The notes beneath the pieces were generated by a model, which saw nothing but the letters and a program-made list of their open reading frames with translations, was not told the DNA's origin and ran no database searches. A program made the translations under genes and the position numbers. A DNA stretch of 11,863 nt from Coprobacillus sp. CAG:605 (GTDB lineage Bacteria > Bacillota_I > Bacilli_A > RF39 > UBA660). Shown here piece after piece: positions 6,488 to 11,863 of this stretch. The stretch lies in the NCBI GenBank assembly GCA_000433255.1, contig HF998236.1:1-11863 (forward strand). The letters run 5' to 3'. Each line of letters starts with the position of its first letter. Within the stretch, counting starts at the first letter, position 1.

Positions 6488-7575
6488 TAGTCTTGTAAGA
6501 AGTCTTTTAACTTTTTAGCACGGGATGGATGTCTTAATTTTCTTAAAGCTTTGGCTTCAATTTGTCTAATACGTTCACGCGTAACGTTAAACTTTTTACC
6601 TACTTCTTCTAAGGTATGACTAGTTCCATCAACAAGTCCAAATCTTAATTCTAAAACTTCTTGCTCTCTTTCTTGTAATGTTAATAAAACACTTTTAATT
6701 TCTTCTTTTAAAATTTCATTTGTGGCATATTCTTCTGGCGACATACTACGTTCATCTTTAATGAAATCTCCTAAATGCGAATCATCTTCTTCTCCAATTG
6801 GAGTTTCTAATGATACAGGATCTTGACTTATCTTCATAACTTCACGTACTTTATCAACGCCAATACCCATTTTCTTAGCAATTTCTTCTTCACTTGGTTC
6901 TCTATTTAATTCCAAAGTTAATTGTCTTTGAACACGCGCCATTTTATTTATGGTTTCAACCATATGAACTGGGACACGAATAGTTCTTGCTTGGTCAGCT
7001 AGGGCACGAGTAATAGCTTGTCTAATCCACCATGTAGCATAAGTTGAAAATTTAAATCCCTTATCATAGTCAAATTTTTCAACAGCTTTCATTAAACCAA
7101 TATTACCCTCTTGAATTAAGTCTAAGAAAAGTAATCCACGCCCAACATATCTTTTAGCAATCGAAACAACTAAACGAAGGTTAGATTCCGCAAGTATTCT
7201 TTTGGCATCTTCATCCCCTGAGGCTGCCGCAATTGAGTACTTCATTTCTTCATCAGATGATAATAGCGGAATCTTACCTATTTCTTTTAAGTACATACGA
7301 ACAGGATCATTAATATTAACATCCTTTGTTAACTCTTCATCACTTAAAACAACAGCTTCTTCCTTAGCCTTAGCTCCCCCACTAGTCTCATTATCATCTG
7401 CAACAATATCAATATGATTCTCAATTAATAAATTATATAATTCATCTAATGAATCAGCATCAATATCTAACCCCTTTAAATGCTCCGCTAAAACCTCATA
7501 AGTAATATATCCTTGTTTCTTACCTAATTCTAATAATTCCTTTTCTCTATCCTTTAAACTTTTAATTTCTTCCAT
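6487..7575 (-). CDS. rpoD: RNA polymerase primary sigma factor RpoD/SigA
   Basis: This is the housekeeping sigma factor that directs RNA polymerase to TTGACA/TATAAT promoters. I choose ATG 7575 (362 residues). The GTG at 7584 lies almost on the AAGGAAG ribosome site, while the ATG is correctly spaced from it. Residues 1-75 match the short Bacilli-type region 1.1. Region 1.2 begins at NDPVRMYLKEIGKIPLL (89-105). Regions 2.1-2.4 include SNLRLVVSIAKRYVGRGL, LDLIQEGNIGLMKAVEKFDY and KFSTYATWWIRQAITRA (about 131-192). Region 3 follows, and region 4 ends with the helix-turn-helix HTLEEVGKKFNVTRERIRQI and KALRKLRHPSR (about 320-352). The gene starts one base after the dnaG stop and its TAA overlaps the trmK start, so the three genes form one tight operon. 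Confidence 0.98.
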   Translation of the reverse strand: MEEIKSLKDREKELLELGKKQGYITYEVLAEHLKGLDIDADSLDELYNLLIENHIDIVADDNETSGGAKAKEEAVVLSDEELTKDVNINDPVRMYLKEIGKIPLLSSDEEMKYSIAAASGDEDAKRILAESNLRLVVSIAKRYVGRGLLFLDLIQEGNIGLMKAVEKFDYDKGFKFSTYATWWIRQAITRALADQARTIRVPVHMVETINKMARVQRQLTLELNREPSEEEIAKKMGIGVDKVREVMKISQDPVSLETPIGEEDDSHLGDFIKDERSMSPEEYATNEILKEEIKSVLLTLQEREQEVLELRFGLVDGTSHTLEEVGKKFNVTRERIRQIEAKALRKLRHPSRAKKLKDFLQD

Positions 7576-7576
7576 C

Positions 7577-9322
7577 TCACACACTTCCTTTTTTAATTTC
7601 TGTTATTCTTTTAGCAATATCTAATTTTTTAGCTTTATCTAGTTCTTGTTTTAATTCTATCCTTAATTTGTTGATTTGATCTTCTTTGGTCTTTTTATTT
7701 ATTGCTTTAATATAACCTTGCAATGATTCTTCACTTAAATCTTCTTCCGTACTAGCAATTCTTATTGCATCCGCGCTTACTTCCTCATTAGCTTCAATAT
7801 AACTAATAAAATCCGCAACATTTATATTACCATGTTTTCCTGCATAATACACTATCTCATTTGCAATTGTTCTATATACCTTGTTTTCAAAAAATCCCAG
7901 TTGATACTGATAAATCTTTATATATTTTAAATCATTCATCATATAATACAAGACTTTTTCGCAAAATTTATCAAAATTTGTTCTTTTTTCCTGTATTTTT
8001 GACTGTTTTTGGAATATTTCTTTCGCTAATTCGTCCATTGGCTTAAGACTTTTTAGTTGTTCTCTTAAAACTTCAATATCTAAATTATATTCTTTACTTA
8101 GTTTTCCTAAGGTTACTTCGACTAATATTTTATCTTTTGAATTACTTAATTCATGTAAGACATTATTAATATACCCCGATAATTCTTCAGTATTTAATGT
8201 ATTAACATTTTCTTTTAATTTTTTAATTTTATAGTCTAAGTAATCGGTTGGGTCTTCGATATTTTTTTGATAACTTTCAGCCCCAAACTTTAAGATATAT
8301 TCATCAGGGTCTTTGGCACCACTTAATCTTACTACTTGAGTTGTAATATTATTTTCTATTAATAACTCACCATTTTTTAAGGTGGCATTATCTCCCGCCT
8401 CATCATTATCTAAACATAAGATTACTTTTGCTCGTAAATTCTTTAAGAGTTCAATTTGTTCTTTCGTCATAGCCGTTCCCATTAACGCTACAACATTTTT
8501 TAAGCCGGTACTATAAACCCTTATCGCATCCATTTGACCTTCAACCACTATAATATAGCCTGACTTTTTAGCCATATCTTTAGCCCGATGGTAATTAAAT
8601 AAATTCTGTCCTTTCTTAAATAGATATGTTTCTTTGGTATTAATATACTTTGCTTGGTCAGTCTCTCCTCGATATATTCTTGAAGAGTATCCAATTATAT
8701 TTCCTTTATGGTCACATAAAGGGAATGTAATTCTTTTTGCAAAAGTATCATAGTATGTATTGTTACTAATATTAGTTAATCCTAAATTCTCTAACATACT
8801 AACATCATAATCTTTTTTCAGTAAGAATGTGGTTAAAGCATTATAATCATCCTTTGATACTCCAATCCCAAAGTCTTTAATAATATCTTCATTTAATCCA
8901 CGTTCACTTAAATACTTCTTTGCTTCCAAACCAATTTGAGAATTTAAATTATTTTGATAGTACTTATTAACTAACTTAAATAAGTCATATTCTTTTTGAT
9001 ACTTGGATACTACTTCAGTTTCAAAAGTATTATTAGTATGAAATCCTATCTTATCTGCTACTATCTTAACGGCTTCAATAAAACTTACATTTTCATAGTT
9101 TTGGACAAAAGTAAATACATTACCTGCTGCTCCACAAGCAAAGCACTTATAAATTTGTTTAGACACTGAAATACTCATACTAGGAGAATGGTCATCATGA
9201 AATGGACAAACACATTTATAATCTTTACCCTTTTGGGTTACGGGAATATAACTACCAATGATTTCTACGATATTACTATTACTACGTATTGCATTTATTT
9301 CTTCATTACTAATCCTTGCCAT
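7577..9322 (-). CDS. dnaG: DNA primase DnaG
   Basis: This enzyme makes RNA primers for lagging-strand and origin synthesis, together with DnaB helicase. Its 581 residues show the full order. The CHC2 zinc finger at the N terminus has Cys39, His42, Cys60 and Cys63, with the exact CX2HX17CX2C spacing. The core catalytic region includes YLSERGLNEDIIKDFGIG, and FPLCDHKGNIIGYSSR follows at about 200-215. The TOPRIM domain has Glu261 (VVEGQMDA) and the acidic pair Asp305/Asp307 (CLDNDEAG). A helicase-interacting C-terminal domain runs from about 430 on. The ATG is preceded by AGAGGG at 8-base spacing. This ribosome site is part of the conserved core of an intergenic repeat. The gene ends TGA one base before rpoD. 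A separate promoter is likely in the 117-base upstream gap, but I could not pick a convincing -35. Confidence 0.98.
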   Translation of the reverse strand: MARISNEEINAIRSNSNIVEIIGSYIPVTQKGKDYKCVCPFHDDHSPSMSISVSKQIYKCFACGAAGNVFTFVQNYENVSFIEAVKIVADKIGFHTNNTFETEVVSKYQKEYDLFKLVNKYYQNNLNSQIGLEAKKYLSERGLNEDIIKDFGIGVSKDDYNALTTFLLKKDYDVSMLENLGLTNISNNTYYDTFAKRITFPLCDHKGNIIGYSSRIYRGETDQAKYINTKETYLFKKGQNLFNYHRAKDMAKKSGYIIVVEGQMDAIRVYSTGLKNVVALMGTAMTKEQIELLKNLRAKVILCLDNDEAGDNATLKNGELLIENNITTQVVRLSGAKDPDEYILKFGAESYQKNIEDPTDYLDYKIKKLKENVNTLNTEELSGYINNVLHELSNSKDKILVEVTLGKLSKEYNLDIEVLREQLKSLKPMDELAKEIFQKQSKIQEKRTNFDKFCEKVLYYMMNDLKYIKIYQYQLGFFENKVYRTIANEIVYYAGKHGNINVADFISYIEANEEVSADAIRIASTEEDLSEESLQGYIKAINKKTKEDQINKLRIELKQELDKAKKLDIAKRITEIKKGSV

Positions 9323-9328
9323 AAATTA

Positions 9329-9432
9329 TCCCTCTAATAATATATATTACCGGTACACCCCTGATTTTCTTTTTTTTTTTCACAAAAAATGCAAAAAAAT
9401 GCAAAACTTGACACTTTTTTGCATTTTTTGTG
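9329..9432 (-). repeat. Intergenic element, copy A (dnaG leader)
   Basis: On the minus strand this copy reads from AAAAAAGTGTCAA, through TGCA-T6-TGCA, a long A-run, GAAAATC, 9 bases, CCGGTAATA, 5 bases, TA, 1 base, to TAGAGGGA, the ribosome site of dnaG. A second copy with the same order and spacing in the 52-base core (9329-9380) is at 11676-11786. Both are in the same orientation and bracket the adhesin-sortase pair. Confidence 0.6.
9381..9432. repeat. Perfect 18-base inverted repeat after the sortase gene
   Basis: Arm CACAAAAAATGCAAAAAA (9381-9398) is the exact reverse complement of 9415-9432, around a 16-base centre. On the minus strand (sortase direction) a shorter alternative stem can form, AAAAAATGCAAAA with TTTTGCATTTTTT, running into a T-tract. 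The region may therefore work as the sortase-operon terminator. Only A/T pairs and a few G/C pairs are present, so the stem is weak per base. Confidence 0.6.
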
Positions 9433-9439
9433 TAAAATT

Positions 9440-9889
9440 TTAACTAATTTTTGCCGTTATGACGATTTGGCGGTCAGAATATTTTTTGCTACAAGTAACC
9501 AAAATTAAGTCATTTTCCAAGGTAAGTGGTTTGCTTTTAAATTTCAAGTATTTTTTTGTAACTTGATATTTTTGATTATTATAAATTATTTTATCATTTA
9601 CTTCTAAGTTATCTAAGTCATTAAATAATGCTAATGAACCAGTCCCACTATGGCCTAAAATTACTACTGGGTCTTGATAGTATATTTCAAGACCATAGTT
9701 AAGACTATTATATTTACTATCTAAGTCATAGAAACGATAGTAAAACCCTATTTTAGGGATAGCTAAGTAATTATTATCACTTTCTATCTTAATACTTTGA
9801 TTTATTGTAACTACTTCTTTTTTAGAAGGTATACCTTCATAGTTAATACTAAATATCAAACTTAGAAGAATAATTATCTTAAATATCAT
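9440..9889 (-). CDS. Sortase (short, class D-like)
   Basis: Sortases are membrane-anchored cysteine transpeptidases that cut a C-terminal sorting signal and attach the protein to the wall or to another pilin. This protein is only 149 residues, shorter than the usual 180-250. An N-terminal anchor helix (residues 2-15) is followed by the beta-barrel: LAIPKIGFYYRFYD (42-55), VVILGHSGTGSLALFNDLDN with catalytic His80, LEVNDKIIYNNQKYQV, and LILVTCSKKYSDRQIVIT with catalytic Cys133 and Arg140. All three active-site residues are therefore present. I cannot fix the class with certainty. Its ATG overlaps the adhesin stop by 11 bases and has no Shine-Dalgarno sequence (only ATT repeats upstream), so translation probably depends on ribosomes finishing the adhesin gene. 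The adhesin carries a candidate sorting signal and is its likely substrate. Confidence 0.88.
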   Translation of the reverse strand: MIFKIIILLSLIFSINYEGIPSKKEVVTINQSIKIESDNNYLAIPKIGFYYRFYDLDSKYNSLNYGLEIYYQDPVVILGHSGTGSLALFNDLDNLEVNDKIIYNNQKYQVTKKYLKFKSKPLTLENDLILVTCSKKYSDRQIVITAKIS

Positions 9890-11639
9890 GTTTAATAATA
9901 ATAAATAATATACTAATTACAGGATATATTAAGTACTGGTAATCAAAACTCATGGTATCAGGTACATATATCTCTTTTTCATTGTTTTTAGTATCTTCTT
10001 CAGGTTCTTTGATATCTATCTCTTCCTTAGAACTCTTATCATCTTCCTTAATATCTAATTCTTTATTTTTTATATAATTAATTACCAAGGTTAAATCATT
10101 ATCTTCTAATGTAACATTAAAACTATTACTTTCTATCCTATAACCATCTTTATTAGAAGAAATAACTGTATAATCACCTAAAAGCATATCTTTAAATGTT
10201 ATATTTCCCTTAGAATTAGATATCTTACATGCTACTTCTTCATTATCACTATTATAAAGACATACTTTGGTATTACTTAAAGTATTACCTAAATCATCTT
10301 TTAAATTTACTTTAATATTCTTTCTAATAGCCTTATTTTTTAGATCAAGTATTAATGTATCTTCCCTAATCTTACTTAAATCAATAGTTCTATCTTCTAC
10401 TAAAGTATAGTTCTTTAACCCTGATACTTGACTTAATTTATATTTACCTATACCCATAGTAATCTTAGCTTGTCCATTGATATTTGTAATAAGCTCAAAA
10501 GAAGTATTATCATCACTTAAAATAAATTTAGCATTCTCTTCTGGTTTATAACTATCTAACTCTCCATAACTTTTATTAATAATAATCTCTTTACTAGCTT
10601 CTTTTAAGGTTATATTTGCTATTGGATATTCATTATTATCATTTATTTCTACTTCATACTTAGTATTATCTTCTTTAATATTACAAGCATGTGATATTTG
10701 TTTAATATAGTATTTTCCATATCCTAAGTCTTTAGAAATAAATGTTAAATTATCAGCATTAATTTTCTCTAATAATTCTCCAGTCTCTTTATATAACCCA
10801 TAGGTATTCTTTGTACTAGAACTACAATTACTATAATACTTTAAATCCTTACTAAATTTAAGTCTAATGTTTCCCCCAGTTACTTCAATATTCAATGTCT
10901 GTACATGGGAATAAATACTATTACTCTTAAAAGTTTTCTGACTATTATTTGCTAAATATAGTTCATTAGCATTATTACTTATTTTCCTAAATTCGTATTT
11001 ACTACTAAACTTCTTACTAGTGTCTATCTTTATCATATTACCCATAATAGTTAGATGAGCATTACTATTAGGCATAAAATCTTCTCTATCAAAAGAATAC
11101 TCTTCATTTAGATTTAACTTAATAGTCTTATTATTAAAACTTGCTTCTTTAAGTCCTTCCCTAGATAGTCTTTCTATTTCTTCTAAGTAACTATCATACT
11201 TATCAGTCTTATTACCATTCAAAGTACTGGTAAAATAAATATCAGCCTCTGGATCAACTGTTCTCCATATTAGTACTTGAGCAGCCGCATACCATATTGG
11301 GTCCGTATGCCCTTTATACATGTATCCATAATACCCATAGCTTTCTATTTTTTTCCAGGCCTCTTCACTTACACCGGCCCTTATGGCTGGTGAAGAAATA
11401 AAGCGATTATACTTTGCATTAAAGTTTAATTCTTTAAAGGGTTCTAAACAGTAGACATAAGACCCACTACTACCAAGTTTTAAGAACCCCATTTGCATGT
11501 ACCTTGTAGTACCCGCTTTGCTCTTATTAACATAAGCCGGGATATAGTCCCCTTGGACGATTTTCTCCGCCGCATATACTTTTTTTGTTGTCATAAAAAG
11601 TACTAAAACAAAAGTTAAAATTTTTACTAGTTTTTTCAT
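9879..11639 (-). CDS. Thioester-domain surface adhesin with SpaA/Cna-B-like repeats and a sorting signal
   Basis: I start at ATG 11639, preceded by GGAGG (11645-11649). The upstream in-frame GTG at 11651 lies over that site. The 586-residue protein has a signal peptide cut after VYA (residue 23). A TQXA-type thioester domain follows, with Cys64 (YVYCLEPF) and Gln121 (WYAAAQVLIWR) as the expected thioester pair for covalent binding to host or matrix amines. A linker region comes next. Then come two or three beta-sandwich domains of SpaA/Cna-B type (about 275-345, 352-435 and 440-523; for example KPEENAKFILSDDN, GIGKYKLSQV, GNTLSNTKVCLYNSDNE and LLGDYTVISSNKDGY). An acidic, Lys/Glu-rich stalk (525-556) is followed by VPDTM (559-563), a hydrophobic helix and a short KHDI end. 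VPDTM resembles LPxTG but has Met for Gly, and the tail is poorly basic. The downstream sortase overlaps it by 11 bases. The neighbours suggest a self-contained display pair. Confidence 0.88.
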   Translation of the reverse strand: MKKLVKILTFVLVLFMTTKKVYAAEKIVQGDYIPAYVNKSKAGTTRYMQMGFLKLGSSGSYVYCLEPFKELNFNAKYNRFISSPAIRAGVSEEAWKKIESYGYYGYMYKGHTDPIWYAAAQVLIWRTVDPEADIYFTSTLNGNKTDKYDSYLEEIERLSREGLKEASFNNKTIKLNLNEEYSFDREDFMPNSNAHLTIMGNMIKIDTSKKFSSKYEFRKISNNANELYLANNSQKTFKSNSIYSHVQTLNIEVTGGNIRLKFSKDLKYYSNCSSSTKNTYGLYKETGELLEKINADNLTFISKDLGYGKYYIKQISHACNIKEDNTKYEVEINDNNEYPIANITLKEASKEIIINKSYGELDSYKPEENAKFILSDDNTSFELITNINGQAKITMGIGKYKLSQVSGLKNYTLVEDRTIDLSKIREDTLILDLKNKAIRKNIKVNLKDDLGNTLSNTKVCLYNSDNEEVACKISNSKGNITFKDMLLGDYTVISSNKDGYRIESNSFNVTLEDNDLTLVINYIKNKELDIKEDDKSSKEEIDIKEPEEDTKNNEKEIYVPDTMSFDYQYLIYPVISILFIIIKHDI

Positions 11640-11659
11640 CAAAACCTCCACTTTTTCTA

Positions 11660-11682
11660 AGAGGGAAAAACTTTCTCCCTCT
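11660..11682 (-). promoter_or_regulatory. Strong hairpin in the adhesin leader
   Basis: The minus-strand RNA can fold AGAGGGAGAA against TTTTCCCTCT, ten pairs with one G-U and a 3-base loop. It ends 11 bases before GGAGG of the adhesin gene. It is not followed by a T-run, so a terminator is unlikely; a stability or translation-control element is possible. Its 5' arm contains the TAGAGGGA end of the intergenic repeat core. Confidence 0.4.
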
Positions 11683-11786
11683 ACTACTCTTTATTACCGG
11701 AAAAGTGCCGATTTTCTTTTTTTTCTTTGCATTTTTTGCAAATTTCTTTTTAAAAGTGCCAAATTTGACGCAAATTTGACACTTTT
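11676..11786 (-). repeat. Intergenic element, copy B (adhesin leader)
   Basis: This is the same ordered elements as copy A at 9329-9432: AAAAAAGTGTCAA, a TGCA-A5-TGCA pair, A-run, GAAAATC, 9 bases (GGCACTTTT), CCGGTAATA, 5 bases, TA, 1 base, TAGAGGGA. The core aligns without gaps (11676-11727); the upstream half is longer here. It also holds two direct copies of GTCAAATTTG and two of GGCACTTTT. Confidence 0.6.
11752..11786. repeat. 16-base inverted repeat with 3-base loop
   Basis: AAAAGTGCCAAATTTG (11752-11767) and CAAATTTGACACTTTT (11771-11786) are reverse complements except at one position, which becomes a U-G pair in minus-strand RNA. It may end transcription entering from beyond the window, or bind a protein as DNA. 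No T-tract follows the stem. Confidence 0.55.
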
Positions 11787-11829
11787 TTATCATTATTTTT
11801 CTATTTTTAACTTTTGTTTTTATGAGATC

Positions 11830-11862
11830 AAAAATAGCCATAAACACTCAAAGTTATGACTT
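11830..11862 (-). terminator. Possible terminator of an upstream gene beyond the window
   Basis: The minus strand has AGTCATAA, a loop of about 10 bases, TTATGGCT, then ATTTTT. The eight-pair stem has one G-U. No coding region ending here can be identified at the window edge, so this is tentative. Confidence 0.3.
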
Positions 11863-11863
11863 T

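Noticed and set aside
7202..8046. Plus-strand open frames within rpoD and dnaG
   Set aside because: They are antisense shadows of strongly conserved genes and have no ribosome sites.
9404..9440. TTGACA at 9409-9414 as a plus-strand promoter
   Set aside because: It lies in the inverted repeat, faces into the sortase gene antisense, and has no good -10 at the right distance.
9258..9443. Plus-strand open frame between dnaG and sortase
   Set aside because: It overlaps the dnaG start and is translated poly-T/inverted-repeat sequence.
11527..11847. Open frame on the minus strand overlapping the adhesin start
   Set aside because: It runs through the repeat element and the adhesin signal-peptide region in another frame, with Lys-rich low-complexity sequence. 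It has no ribosome site or family resemblance.
1..11863. CRISPR array, rRNA, tRNA or insertion sequence
   Set aside because: No spaced direct repeats, cloverleaf-like sequence, conserved rRNA stretches or transposase-like protein were recognised.

Overview
The window is very AT-rich DNA from a low-GC Gram-positive bacterium. The gene order dnaG, rpoD (primary sigma factor), trmK, with a yqfQ/vrrA-like gene beside it, is the Bacilli-type macromolecular-synthesis neighbourhood. A sortase with a sorting-signal substrate implies a peptidoglycan wall. The best fit is a small-genome, uncultured gut-type Bacillota lineage (Erysipelotrichia/RF39-like). That placement is inference. TGA is used as a stop (dnaG and pilC end with it), so the genetic code looks standard.

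Almost everything is on the minus strand. From the left edge: (1) a secreted surface-protein gene that runs off the window and has an in-frame TAA just after its N-terminal hydrophobic helix; (2) a YgjP/DUF45 metal-dependent hydrolase; (3) two neighbouring Bro-N-domain genes, a BRO-family regulator and a shortened DinD, the latter with a clear promoter and a palindromic operator candidate; (4) a two-gene type IV pilus-like operon, pilC then the prepilin peptidase gene, coupled by an ATGA overlap and ended by a terminator on the last stop codon; PilC has an unusual extra N-terminal region; (5) the only plus-strand gene, yqfQ-like, divergent from pilC and overlapping trmK tail to tail; (6) dnaG-rpoD-trmK, read in that order with 1-base spacing or overlap, ended by a hairpin terminator buried in the end of yqfQ; (7) a surface-display pair: a thioester-domain adhesin with a VPDTM-type sorting signal, overlapping a short sortase.

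The surface-display pair is bracketed by two same-orientation copies of a roughly 100-base intergenic element. Each copy has a well conserved 52-base ungapped core and a long inverted repeat on its upstream side. One copy provides the leader of dnaG and the other the leader of the adhesin. This repeat pair, the interrupted surface gene, the PilC extension and the shortened DinD are the points most worth checking. I saw no convincing new multi-gene defence system, CRISPR array, rRNA, tRNA or insertion sequence.
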